Shown here: positions 15,467 to 23,647 of the stretch, piece after piece
Position numbering within the stretch: the stretch's first letter is position 1
Layout of the letters: each line of letters starts with the position of its first letter
NCBI GenBank assembly: GCA_034667525.1
Contig: JAXDJO010000012.1
Span: 1-44,934, forward strand
Reading direction: 5' to 3'
DNA from: DATAPE01 sp034667525
GTDB lineage: Bacteria; Actinomycetota; CADDZG01; WHSQ01
DNA: 44,934 nt
Notes under the pieces: model-generated
The model's input: the letters and a program-made list of their open reading frames with translations, nothing else
What the model was told of the DNA's origin: nothing
Databases searched by the model: none
Program-made: the position numbers and the translations under genes

Positions 15467-15820
15467 TTAACCGGACACCGGTGTGGGTGTGGCGGCAGTG
15501 GTCGGAGTGAGGGCCGGCACAGGCGTCGAAGAACGCCGGCCGCTGATCACCACCACGCCCAACACCACTATCGCGATGGCGATGACGACCGCGATGACCA
15601 CACAGCCGATCCCGCCCGTGAGGCAACCGGACATCCCTGTCGAGTTGGTCGCCCCGGCGGTTCGGCCCCGCCCCCACCGGCGCTGTTGTGGCATGCCTCC
15701 CCCGGTGCCCGAGCCGCTGGGGGCCGCGGCATCGGAACCTTCTCCTCCGCCTCTGCGGCCCGCTCCCCGCCATCCGCCGCCGCGTCGGCGAGATCCCCTT
15801 CCTTCTCCGTTTCTCGGCAT
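15467..15820 (-). CDS. Small Arg/Gly-rich membrane protein of unknown function
   Basis: 117 residues: an Arg/Gly-rich, low-complexity cytoplasmic part (1-65), a CLTGGIGCVVIAVVIAIAIV-type membrane helix (about 68-95), and a Thr/Pro/Ala-rich outer tail. ATG 15820 is chosen because AGGGGAG stands at the right distance; a longer upstream frame is the shadow of the ppm gene. It begins 11 bases after the ppm stop and ends near the DUF3072 promoter. No family recognised. The composition could also arise from a GC-rich chance frame, but the clear helix and ribosome site favour a real gene. Confidence 0.55.
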   Translation of the reverse strand: MPRNGEGRGSRRRGGGWRGAGRRGGGEGSDAAAPSGSGTGGGMPQQRRWGRGRTAGATNSTGMSGCLTGGIGCVVIAVVIAIAIVVLGVVVISGRRSSTPVPALTPTTAATPTPVSG

Positions 15821-15831
15821 GTGTCGCTCCC

Positions 15832-16644
15832 CTATCTGTCGTGTCTGTCGGTTGCGGATTGGTTCCCTGGCCTTCGAGCACCAAACAAACCTCTCATCGC
15901 CGCCATCCGGTCCTGGAATCCCCACGCCGTGACGCTGGTCATCGCTTCGATAGCGATGCGTTTGCTCATCTTCGACCTTCCCAGAGTCCGGTCCGTGAAG
16001 GTGATGGGAACCTCGACGATGCGTCCTCCGGCACGAAAGACCCGGCGAGCCATCTCTATCTGAAAGCCGTAGCCCTGTGACGACACCGATCCGAGGTCTT
16101 GCATGGCGAGGAAATCGGTTCGATAGGCGCGGAATCCGCTGGTGGCATCCCGCAGCGGGAAGCCCAGCCACGCCCTTGCATAGCTATTGCCCACGCGGGA
16201 GAGCCACTTGCGCCCAGTGCTCCAGTCCTCGACGTACCCGCCCGGGATGTACCGAGATCCGATCGCGAGGTCGGCATCCACCAGGGCGGCTAGGAGCTGC
16301 GGCACTGCGGCGGGGTCGTGGGAAAGATCGGCATCCATCTCCACCAGCGCCCAGTACCCGTTTGCTATGCCGATCTCGAAACCGTCGACGTAAGCAGTGC
16401 CGAGTCCGAGCTTGCTTGCCCGTTCCACGAGGTGGAGCCCGGGAACTCCTGCCTGAAGCTCGCGAACCAAGGCGCCGGTTCCGTCCGGGGAGTGATCGTC
16501 CACAACCAGGATCTGGGCGGAATCCTTCGTTGCTTCCCGGAGACGTCTGATCGCTTCTGCGATCGTTTCCCTCTCGTTGTATGTCGGGATTACCACCAAG
16601 GCTTGATCGGCCCGGCGATGAGAGAGGTGTGTCACGTCAAACAA
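15832..16644 (-). CDS. ppm1: Polyprenol monophosphomannose synthase
   Basis: Family 2 glycosyltransferase that makes polyprenyl-phosphate mannose from GDP-mannose, the lipid donor for GT-C mannosyltransferases. The 270-residue protein has VVIPTYNERETI at the start, VVDDHSPDGT, the catalytic EMDADLSHDP (DxD) and SGFRAYR blocks. There are no membrane helices, unlike eukaryal Dpm1 fusions. The start overlaps the lnt stop by eight bases. In M. tuberculosis the two activities are fused in one protein (Rv2051c); here they are separate but overlapping genes, as in M. smegmatis. Confidence 0.92.
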   Translation of the reverse strand: MFDVTHLSHRRADQALVVIPTYNERETIAEAIRRLREATKDSAQILVVDDHSPDGTGALVRELQAGVPGLHLVERASKLGLGTAYVDGFEIGIANGYWALVEMDADLSHDPAAVPQLLAALVDADLAIGSRYIPGGYVEDWSTGRKWLSRVGNSYARAWLGFPLRDATSGFRAYRTDFLAMQDLGSVSSQGYGFQIEMARRVFRAGGRIVEVPITFTDRTLGRSKMSKRIAIEAMTSVTAWGFQDRMAAMRGLFGARRPGNQSATDRHDR

Positions 16645-18166
16645 CCGTACTCAAGTTTGTAGGTTCCGGGGCCGACGCCACCGACAGCCCAAGAGCGAAC
16701 ACTGAGGCGACGAGACACAGGATCGGGAGCCAGTCCCCCAGGCGCGTGTAGAGAGTGGTCGAGGACGCGAAACGCAGATTCTGCACGAGCGAGGTCGCCG
16801 TCCACAGCGGTGTGGATTGAACAACAGATCCGTCCGGCGCGATAAAGGCCGAGATGCCGCTAAGTGCGGCATGGACCACCCACACCCCGTTCTCCGCGGC
16901 GCGTACTTGACTAAGCGCAACATGCTGAGCCGAAGCGGGAGTGCTGCGCCATGTCGATGTATTCGTGGCTACCACCAGCAGCCGGCCCCCAGCTGCTATC
17001 CGACTTCGCACCAGGGAGCCGAAGTCGCCCTCGAAGGAGAGGACGGGGGCCACGCGTCCGCCTGCGACAGAGAACAACCTTCCGCTTCTCGCAGGTAGCG
17101 CATCCTCGGGGATCTGTTTCAAAGCGGGGATCCACGATAGGAATCTCCGGCCGGGAACATACTCCCCGAACGGCACGAGGTGGGTCTTCTGATAGGTCGC
17201 CGTGATAGAGCCATGGCGAGAGATTAGAAAGGCGACCACCTTGTAATGCGCGGGATCCACGACGAGGTTTCCGCCCACGATCATGGGAGCCGATACCGAG
17301 CGGGCTGCGCCGGCTACCTCTCGGGCGACCGCAGGATCTCTGCGCATATCGATGCCCACCGAGCTCTCCGGCCACACCACGAGATCGAGATGTTGAGATG
17401 CAAGCTCCTTGGTCAGATCGACGTGAGACTGGATGATCTCCTGTTCCTTCGCAAGAGTGCTCCCCGCAAAGCTCCGTGGGACGTTCCCTTGAACGATCGC
17501 GACGCGAACCCGAGGACCCCCCAGCCGCGGCTCGCGGACCAGCAGGGGGACCGCGATCAGTAGAACAGCGACAATGAGAAATCGAGTCGCGGTCACCTTG
17601 TTTTCAACCAGGGACAGGAGCCCGAAGAAGACGCAACAGTTGATCGCAACGATCAGAAAGGCGGTTCCCCAGGCGCCCGCGATGCTTGCGCTCCGCAGCA
17701 TCCAAGGAAGATTGTGTTGACTCTGGGCAAGCTCCCCCCAGGTGAACCCACCCCAGGGGAAATGCGCTCGCAGGTATTCCGACGCCACCCACAGGGCCGC
17801 CGCCAGCGGCACCGAAACGGACCCGCCAAACCTACGCGATGTGATTGCCCACGCTGCCGAGAAGAGTGCGATGGACGAGCTTTCCAGCAGCACGGCGAGG
17901 GCCCACGCAAGCCAGCCGACGATGCTGAACCAGTAGATCAGGATCCCGAAGAAGCCGACCCCGAAGACCAACCCAAGAAGCGCAGCCTGGCCCGCGCGGC
18001 GGCGACGCGTCAGGGCCAATAAGGGGACCAACGCCACCCACGCAAGTGGCGCCACGTTCCCAGGCGGAAAGGCTACCGAAAGCCCGATACCGGCCAGGAG
18101 CGAAACCGCTAACCCACGCGGTCCGCTAAGGGGCTGCTGCGATTCGCTTATACGCAGTCCCTGCAG
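16637..18166 (-). CDS. lnt: Apolipoprotein N-acyltransferase-like protein with Ser in place of the catalytic Cys
   Basis: Membrane protein with about six N-terminal helices followed by a nitrilase domain facing outside. In active Lnt the triad is Glu-Lys-Cys. Here Glu (VVWPESS) and Lys (YQKTHLVPFGEY) are kept, but the PLICYE-like motif reads PVLSFE: the codon at 17036-17038 is TCC, Ser. The first usual start, GTG 18055, would remove the conserved first helix LAVSLLAGIGLSVAFPPGNV. The frame is open above it, and CTG 18166 has AGGAG eight bases upstream, so I use that (509 residues); it overlaps the DUF4193 gene by 19 bases. Coupled to ppm1. Either inactive, altered in chemistry, or a one-base sequence error. 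Confidence 0.85.
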   Translation of the reverse strand: MQGLRISESQQPLSGPRGLAVSLLAGIGLSVAFPPGNVAPLAWVALVPLLALTRRRRAGQAALLGLVFGVGFFGILIYWFSIVGWLAWALAVLLESSSIALFSAAWAITSRRFGGSVSVPLAAALWVASEYLRAHFPWGGFTWGELAQSQHNLPWMLRSASIAGAWGTAFLIVAINCCVFFGLLSLVENKVTATRFLIVAVLLIAVPLLVREPRLGGPRVRVAIVQGNVPRSFAGSTLAKEQEIIQSHVDLTKELASQHLDLVVWPESSVGIDMRRDPAVAREVAGAARSVSAPMIVGGNLVVDPAHYKVVAFLISRHGSITATYQKTHLVPFGEYVPGRRFLSWIPALKQIPEDALPARSGRLFSVAGGRVAPVLSFEGDFGSLVRSRIAAGGRLLVVATNTSTWRSTPASAQHVALSQVRAAENGVWVVHAALSGISAFIAPDGSVVQSTPLWTATSLVQNLRFASSTTLYTRLGDWLPILCLVASVFALGLSVASAPEPTNLSTVV

Positions 18167-18522
18167 AGACCCCGCTCCTGATCTGCCAACTGGCTCCTCG
18201 CTTTTACCAGATGGCAGTTGCTGCAGACAAACTCCTGACGGTCCTTGATGGGTACTACCGCGGAAGGCAACTGCTCGGTGACCACGATGTCGGGGTCCGG
18301 GACGAGCGCGCTAATGATGTCTTCCTCCTCTTCCGGCTCCTCCCTGGGCCGCCGGGGCGAGGGCCGGGCGGTAAGGATCTCATCGAGGCTCGCGTCGCCC
18401 GCGTCCGCCTCCTCATCGCCCGCGGGCAAAAGCGAAGCGTCGTCTTCGTCGTCCTCGAGGTCTTCGTCTTCGAGGTCGTGCTCCTGCGGTTCTAGCTGAT
18501 CCAGTTCGTCGTTCGTCGCCAC
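18148..18522 (-). CDS. DUF4193 family zinc-ribbon-like protein
   Basis: 124 residues. A very acidic, probably disordered N-terminal two thirds (runs of Glu and Asp) is followed by the conserved C-terminal FVCSNCHLVKARSQLA...CRDCV, which supplies four Cys in two pairs for a zinc site. This matches the DUF4193 family, common in Actinomycetota and of unknown function. GTG 18522 is chosen because GGAGG lies eight bases ahead; the longer open frame to 18582 has an unrelated Trp/Arg-rich extension. The family often sits near dut, ppm or lnt genes. Confidence 0.82.
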   Translation of the reverse strand: MATNDELDQLEPQEHDLEDEDLEDDEDDASLLPAGDEEADAGDASLDEILTARPSPRRPREEPEEEEDIISALVPDPDIVVTEQLPSAVVPIKDRQEFVCSNCHLVKARSQLADQERGLCRDCV

Positions 18523-18671
18523 TCGAATCGTCCTCCATTTTCCCTCAACCCATCGAAGCCAAAAATATGCCCACCTGGCCACATAGGGAACCCTCCGGAC
18601 CCATAAAAGACCCCGCAGGATGGGCGTGCCTCCGGGCTCCCCTTCGGTCCGTGCTCTGATTGAATGGGCCG

Positions 18672-20108
18672 ATGGCCAAGGATCAACTGCCCAAACAAGC
18701 CGAGAACTTTCCTGCGTGGTACCTCGAAGTCGTCAAGCGCGCCGGAATGGCGGAGCACGGGCCCGCACGGGGATCGCAGATCATCAAGCCTTACGGCTTT
18801 GCATTGTGGGAGGCAGTACAGCGCGCCCTTGACGATCGATTCAAAGCGACGGGACACGAGAATGTTTACTTCCCCTTGCTGTTCCCAGAAAAGCTGCTCG
18901 CCCAAGAAGCCGATCATGTGGAGGGCTTCGCGCCGCAGGTCGCAGTGGTGACGCGCGGGGGGGGCGAAGAGTTGGAGGAGCCATTGGTCATCAGGCCAAC
19001 CTCCGAAGTCATCATGTGGTCGACCTACAAGAACTGGATCCAGAGCTACCGGGACCTTCCTCTTCTGTTGAATCAATGGTGCAACGTAGTTCGCTGGGAG
19101 ATGCGGACCCGGTTGTTCCTCCGAACGAGCGAGTTCCTCTGGCAAGAGGGTCATACGGCGCACTCGACCGAGGGCGAAGCTGTGCAAGAAGCACTTCAGA
19201 TGCTGGAGGTGTACCGCGAAGTTGCTGAGGACGAGCTCGCTATCCCGGTGTTGACGGGACGGAAGTCCGCCTCGGAAAGGTTTCCTGGAGCGCTGGAGAC
19301 TTACCCCATCGAAGCGTTGATGCGGGACGGAAAGGCACTGCAGGCGGGCACGTCTCACTTTCTGGGCCAGAACTTTGCGAAGGCCTACGACGTTCAATTC
19401 CTGTCGACGCACGGTGAGCTGGAGTATGCGTGGGCGACCTCCTGGGGCGTTTCTGCCCGCGTAGTCGGCGGCATCATCATGACGCACGGAGACGACAAGG
19501 GTCTGCGGTTGCCTCCGCGCGTGGCTCCCGTCCAGATCGTCATCGTCCCCATCTACAGCAGCGATGAGGGGAAGGGCGGAGTGCTCGAGCTTGCTGCACG
19601 TGTGAATGAGGCCCTGATCGGCAGATCTGTTCGCGTGAAAGTGGACGACCGCGATCAGTACCGACCGGGCTTCAAGTTTGCAGAGTGGGAGCTCAAAGGC
19701 GTTCCGTTGCGCGTCGAGATCGGTCCGAGGGACGTGGCGGCGGGGCAGGTAACGGTGGCCGACCGGATAAACGGAGGCAAGAAGGCGTACTCAGCGGTTA
19801 GCTTCATCGACGAGGCTCCCGCCCTGCTGAAAGAGCTGCAACGCGCGCTGTTCGCCGACGCCAAAGCCTTTCGCGATGCGAACCTGAGAGAGGCCGCCAG
19901 CTTCGCCGAGCTGAGGGATGGTCTGCGGGAGCATGGGGGCTTCTGGACGGCGCCGTGGTGCGGAGATTTCCAATGCGAGCAGAAAGTCAGTGCTGAGACC
20001 AAGGCCACCATCCGGGTGCTTCCACTGGTACGGGAAGATCCGGGAGCGCCATGCGCCGTATGTGGAAAGCCGGGCGTCGAGAGAGCCACCTGGGCCCAGT
20101 CCTATTGA
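18672..20108 (+). CDS. proS: Prolyl-tRNA synthetase, archaeal/eukaryal type
   Basis: Charges tRNA-Pro. The 478-residue protein is the short class without an editing insertion: NFPAWYLEVVKRAGM, GFALWEAVQ, the motif 2 RWEMRTRLFLRTSEFLWQEGHTAH, and a motif 3 region GVSARVVGGIIMTHGDDKGLRLPP. A C-terminal zinc-binding-like module has Cys in APWCGDFQC and CAVCGKPG. This is the type found in archaea, eukaryotes and some bacteria, rather than the long bacterial type. ATG 18672 is chosen; TTG 18660 would add four residues, and no ribosome site is visible for either. A tRNA-Pro gene is at 3.1 kb. Confidence 0.95.
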   Translation: MAKDQLPKQAENFPAWYLEVVKRAGMAEHGPARGSQIIKPYGFALWEAVQRALDDRFKATGHENVYFPLLFPEKLLAQEADHVEGFAPQVAVVTRGGGEELEEPLVIRPTSEVIMWSTYKNWIQSYRDLPLLLNQWCNVVRWEMRTRLFLRTSEFLWQEGHTAHSTEGEAVQEALQMLEVYREVAEDELAIPVLTGRKSASERFPGALETYPIEALMRDGKALQAGTSHFLGQNFAKAYDVQFLSTHGELEYAWATSWGVSARVVGGIIMTHGDDKGLRLPPRVAPVQIVIVPIYSSDEGKGGVLELAARVNEALIGRSVRVKVDDRDQYRPGFKFAEWELKGVPLRVEIGPRDVAAGQVTVADRINGGKKAYSAVSFIDEAPALLKELQRALFADAKAFRDANLREAASFAELRDGLREHGGFWTAPWCGDFQCEQKVSAETKATIRVLPLVREDPGAPCAVCGKPGVERATWAQSY

Positions 20109-20128
20109 TGCTCTCCCCTGGCGGTTCT

Positions 20129-20860
20129 TTAGGCGGGGGTTAGATCCTCGAGGCCGAGGATGTCTAGGAGCTCGATGTGCCGGTCAAGCACGATCTTCGC
20201 TTCGGGTGCGTCGCTCTGATCATCGTGCACCCCTCTAAATCGAGCCGCATGCATACCGACATCGTGGGCTCCCGCCACGTCAGTCCGTCGCAGGTCGCCG
20301 ACGTGGATCGCCTCCGGAGGATGTACTCCCAAGCCTGCCAGCGCCTTCTCAAAGATCTGGTTGCCGGGCTTGGGCTCGCCGACCTCGTCGGAAAAGCAGA
20401 ACACCTCGAGATGCTGAGCCAATCCAGCTTGATCCAAGAGCCGGCGAACGACCCGTCCTGGAGTCATCCCCGTATCGCAGATCAACCCGCGCCGCACCCC
20501 AGCATGTGCCAGCGCTTCCAGGGTCTCTTCCGCGCCTTCCACAGGGTCTACCCCATACTCGAGTGTCGCTTCCTCGAACTCGCGCGTTAGCTCCTCGAGC
20601 GAGTTGTCGTCTGAGATCCCCTTGGACTCGAGACAATAGGCCGCCATCCTGCCCGGACCGAAAGCGGCGACCTGCTTCCACGCCTCCTCATGCTTCAGCC
20701 AGGCTTCCTGCAGAAGAGAAGTGGCCTCGTCTTTGCCCAGGCCCAAGAAATGAGAAAGGGCCCCGATGCGTTTGTGCATGGCGCCCTCCCAGTCACGATC
20801 CTTGAGCAACGTCCCCCAACAGTCGTAGGTGACGGCTCGGACTCCATCGACTCTCTTCAT
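20129..20860 (-). CDS. HAD-superfamily hydrolase
   Basis: 243 residues with HAD motif I VTYDCWGTLL, motif II ICDTGMTP, motif III Lys in EPKPGNQIF and motif IV HVGDLRRTDVAGA. A helical cap lies between motifs I and II, as in haloacid-dehalogenase-like phosphatases. ATG 20860 has AAAGGAG upstream; a longer open frame to 21181 is the shadow of kal. It follows kal by 44 bases on the same strand and may be the last gene of the lysine operon, perhaps removing a damaged or misphosphorylated metabolite, but no substrate is implied by sequence. Confidence 0.85.
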   Translation of the reverse strand: MKRVDGVRAVTYDCWGTLLKDRDWEGAMHKRIGALSHFLGLGKDEATSLLQEAWLKHEEAWKQVAAFGPGRMAAYCLESKGISDDNSLEELTREFEEATLEYGVDPVEGAEETLEALAHAGVRRGLICDTGMTPGRVVRRLLDQAGLAQHLEVFCFSDEVGEPKPGNQIFEKALAGLGVHPPEAIHVGDLRRTDVAGAHDVGMHAARFRGVHDDQSDAPEAKIVLDRHIELLDILGLEDLTPA

Positions 20861-20904
20861 GCACCAGCTCCTTTCGAGCGGGCGATCCGCGGTAACCGCC
20901 GCAA

Positions 20905-21303
20905 CTAACCTTGCAAACGTTGTTTCTCTCGCATGACGACACAAGTGCCCATCGCCCGAGCCACCAATTCCGGCTCCTCCAGGAGGTCTGCCGCCGACTC
21001 GGAGACGTCGGGACGGGGTTGAGCGTATCGGACTATCTGGAATTCCATCTGGCGGGAGCTTGCTCCCCTTCGAACAAGCTTGGCGCGTGCTTCGACGAAA
21101 TCGCCGGCGTGAACGGGACGCAGAAAGTCGACGGAGGAATATCCGGCGAGCAGGCCCTCGTCTCCATCCAGCCGGATGCACAGCTCTGTGGCCACATCGC
21201 CGAACAGCTCCATCAGCCGGCCTCCTGCAACGAGGTCACCGCCATAGTGAGCGTCATCCTGAGAGAGCCGGATCCGATGCGAGGCGGCGAGCTCCTGGTC
21301 CAT
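20905..21303 (-). CDS. kal: 3-Aminobutyryl-CoA ammonia-lyase
   Basis: Hot-dog-fold enzyme that removes ammonia from L-3-aminobutyryl-CoA to give crotonyl-CoA, late in lysine fermentation. The 132-residue product has the family hallmarks DDAHYGGDLV, GRLMELFGDVATEL and DGDEGLLAGYSSVDFL and the normal length of about 130. ATG 21303 overlaps the kamE stop (TGATG); a longer frame to 21345 lies inside kamE. Position directly after kamD-kamE and the conserved motifs separate it from generic thioesterases. Confidence 0.9.
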   Translation of the reverse strand: MDQELAASHRIRLSQDDAHYGGDLVAGGRLMELFGDVATELCIRLDGDEGLLAGYSSVDFLRPVHAGDFVEARAKLVRRGASSRQMEFQIVRYAQPRPDVSESAADLLEEPELVARAMGTCVVMREKQRLQG

Positions 21304-22049
21304 CAACCCACGAGCGCTTCCGGCTTCATCTGCGATGTCCTCCATGCGAGGTACGCCGCCACTTCAGAGGGACGGGTGCCACGTCCGAAGATGCGGTCGT
21401 AGCCGAGTTCTTCCGCCTGCTCAGGCGAGAAGCGCGGGCCCCCGCCCACCAGGATCAGCCGGTCTCGCTGGCCTGAGGCTTCGAGAGCCTCGCGGACCTC
21501 CCTCAGATGGAAGATGTGAGCATCGCGTTGGGTGACGACCTGCGAGATCAACACGGCATCGGCAGACTCTTCCCGGACGGTTTCCACTATCTCCTCTGGC
21601 GTCACCTGGGCCCCCATGTTTACGACGCGCATCTCCTGGAAGTACTCCAGACCATGATCCCCGGCGAAGCCCTTCATCGACAAGATCGCATCCAAGCCCA
21701 CGGTGTGCGCATCGGTACCCGTGCACGCGCCCACCACCACGAGCTGCCTCTTCAAGCTCTCACGGATGACGCGATTGACTTCGGGATACGTCAAAGTCGG
21801 GAAGTCTTGCTCGCGCACCTCAACGGTGTCTGGGTCGATCGTGTGCGTCGTAGACCCGTAGACGATGAAAAGCGTGTAGTCAGGACCCATGCCGTCCATG
21901 TGCACGACCTGGGGCCGGTCGAATCCCATCTTCTTGGCGAGCTCGAGCGCAGCTTGGCGGCCGCGCTCAGACGCGCCTACGGGAAGGGTGAACGACAACT
22001 GAACCTGTCCGTCGCCGGTGGCGTCACCATAAGGACGAATCTCTGCCAT
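21303..22049 (-). CDS. kamE: D-Lysine 5,6-aminomutase beta subunit (B12-binding)
   Basis: Cobalamin-binding subunit of the enzyme that moves the terminal amino group of beta-lysine to make 3,5-diaminohexanoate. In 248 residues it has a short N-terminal dimerisation part and a Rossmann domain with the base-off B12 motif D113-x-H115-x2-G118 in GTDAHTVGLD. K126, in SMKGFAG, corresponds by context to the lysine that holds PLP in the resting enzyme. ATG 22049 overlaps the kamD stop in TGATG. The open frame above it is the shadow of kamD. Confidence 0.93.
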   Translation of the reverse strand: MAEIRPYGDATGDGQVQLSFTLPVGASERGRQAALELAKKMGFDRPQVVHMDGMGPDYTLFIVYGSTTHTIDPDTVEVREQDFPTLTYPEVNRVIRESLKRQLVVVGACTGTDAHTVGLDAILSMKGFAGDHGLEYFQEMRVVNMGAQVTPEEIVETVREESADAVLISQVVTQRDAHIFHLREVREALEASGQRDRLILVGGGPRFSPEQAEELGYDRIFGRGTRPSEVAAYLAWRTSQMKPEALVG

Positions 22050-23647
22050 CAGGACACTCCTAGACGCTGGGCCAACAGGTCCGAGATCGGGTTCACGTAA
22101 GCAGGGTGGCGGCGAACGACTCCACTCAGCCCCTTGCCTCCATCGCGCAGCCGCACCGTGTCTCCAAACATCCCCGCTTCTATCGCTTCGAACATCCCGA
22201 TGTCTCCGACCTTCTGAAGCATCTGTCGGCACTCCTCCAACACCTGCGCGGCGCGCCGCTCGACGTCACCGCCGGGCTCGAATCTGAGCTCCCCCGCTAG
22301 TCCGGCTGCTCCGCCAAACACGTAGTTGGCGTTCTCTAGAGCGAGGTGCCTGTCCGACAAGAATGGCGTGTGACTGCCCTCGGTCATCATCCCGAGCAGG
22401 ATGATGTCCTGGCCGGTGAGCGCCCCTACCAGATTGAACATCCCGTCGTACAGGAAGCCCAGAAAGATGTTGCCGGTCATGTGCTTGGTAGGAGGCATGT
22501 ACTTCAGAGGTGCATCGGGGAAGCATTCGCGGATCAATTGAGCGTGCGCCAGCTCGAGCAAGATCTGATCGGGCACCTTTGGATCGATCTCGAAAGCGTG
22601 TCCGAGCCCCATCTGTTCGGTTCGAAGGCCGGCCGATATCGCCAGCCGCTCGTTCAGGAACTGGGAGGCGAGTACGGTGTGGGCCGCATCGATCGCGTTC
22701 GCCGTCGTGAGGTAATTGTCTTCTCCAGTATTGATGACGATGTCCGCAAGAGCGTGCACCATCCGGGAGAAGTGCTGGTCGATGAAAGTGCGCTGCATAT
22801 TGATATCGCGAAAGATGATTCCGTACATGCAGTCGTTGAGCATCATGTCTAGTCTTTCGGTAGCCGCCATCGTGGCGATCTCCGGCATGCAGAGACCACT
22901 GGCATAGTTCGTAAGCCGGATATAGCGGCCCAATTCCTCTCCCACCTCGTCCAGGGCTTGGCGCATCAGGCGGAAGTTCTCCTGCGTCGCGAATGTCCCC
23001 GCAAAGCCCTCAGTCGTGGCTCCGTAGGGGACGTAATCGATCAAAGATTGGCCTGTCGAACGGATCACAGCAATCACATCGGCGCCGTTCCGTGCCGCCG
23101 CCTGAGCCTGCGGGATGTCCTCGTAGATGTTGCCGGTGGCAACGATGAGGTAGAGCCATGGCTTCTCGGCTTCGCCCACCCCTTCGATCGCGACCCTCCG
23201 CCTTTCGGCGGCTCCGGCGATCCTTTCGACGGCCGCCCGGGCCTCCGCTTGTGCTCTGGACAGCGCGGTGTCATAGGCGTCGCCCTCCGGCCATGTCGGC
23301 TGTATGGCGCGCCCGGCGATCCGGCGGGCGGTTGTATCTACGTCTTCGCCACCCGATTCGACCGCGTGCCAGAAGGGGATGAGCACTCCTCGTTCCAATC
23401 CGACCGCGGCCGCAACTTCATCGACGACCCGGTTTGGGATCGGTATCGCTTCAGTGCCTTGGCCTTCAACACCGTCCACCCCGCCGAGACGGAGGCTCGC
23501 GCGCTCGATGGAGTTGGTGGTGTGGGTACAAGCCAGCTCATCGATCGGAGCCGCTATCTGTGCAGCCAAGTCACGGCATTCGTCGATAGTGGCGCGGTCT
23601 ACCAGCAATCGGCCCACGGGTCGCACGAACCGGCGATCAGTATTCAT
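22049..23647 (-). CDS. kamD: D-Lysine 5,6-aminomutase alpha subunit
   Basis: PLP/adenosylcobalamin-dependent catalytic subunit, 532 residues, paired with KamE. The VGRLLVDRATIDECRDLA start, the ATGNIYEDIPQAQAAARNGA block and the PLKYMPPTKHMTGNIFLGFL block are those of KamD. ATG 23647 overlaps the stop of the preceding amidohydrolase gene by four bases (ATGA). Frame extensions to 23695 have no homology. The accessory reactivation genes kamB and kamC seen in some clostridia are not in the window. Confidence 0.94.
   Translation of the reverse strand: MNTDRRFVRPVGRLLVDRATIDECRDLAAQIAAPIDELACTHTTNSIERASLRLGGVDGVEGQGTEAIPIPNRVVDEVAAAVGLERGVLIPFWHAVESGGEDVDTTARRIAGRAIQPTWPEGDAYDTALSRAQAEARAAVERIAGAAERRRVAIEGVGEAEKPWLYLIVATGNIYEDIPQAQAAARNGADVIAVIRSTGQSLIDYVPYGATTEGFAGTFATQENFRLMRQALDEVGEELGRYIRLTNYASGLCMPEIATMAATERLDMMLNDCMYGIIFRDINMQRTFIDQHFSRMVHALADIVINTGEDNYLTTANAIDAAHTVLASQFLNERLAISAGLRTEQMGLGHAFEIDPKVPDQILLELAHAQLIRECFPDAPLKYMPPTKHMTGNIFLGFLYDGMFNLVGALTGQDIILLGMMTEGSHTPFLSDRHLALENANYVFGGAAGLAGELRFEPGGDVERRAAQVLEECRQMLQKVGDIGMFEAIEAGMFGDTVRLRDGGKGLSGVVRRHPAYVNPISDLLAQRLGVS

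Noticed and set aside
15821..16171. Extension of the small Arg/Gly-rich membrane protein into the ppm1 region
   Set aside because: The upstream part is an alternative frame of ppm1; the ATG at 15820 has a proper ribosome site.
18583..18671. T-box leader ahead of proS
   Set aside because: Under 90 bases of leader, and no T-box motif or terminator/antiterminator pair is visible.
20861..21181. Extension of the HAD hydrolase by 107 residues
   Set aside because: That stretch is the antisense-frame shadow of kal; HAD motif I is correctly placed from ATG 20860.
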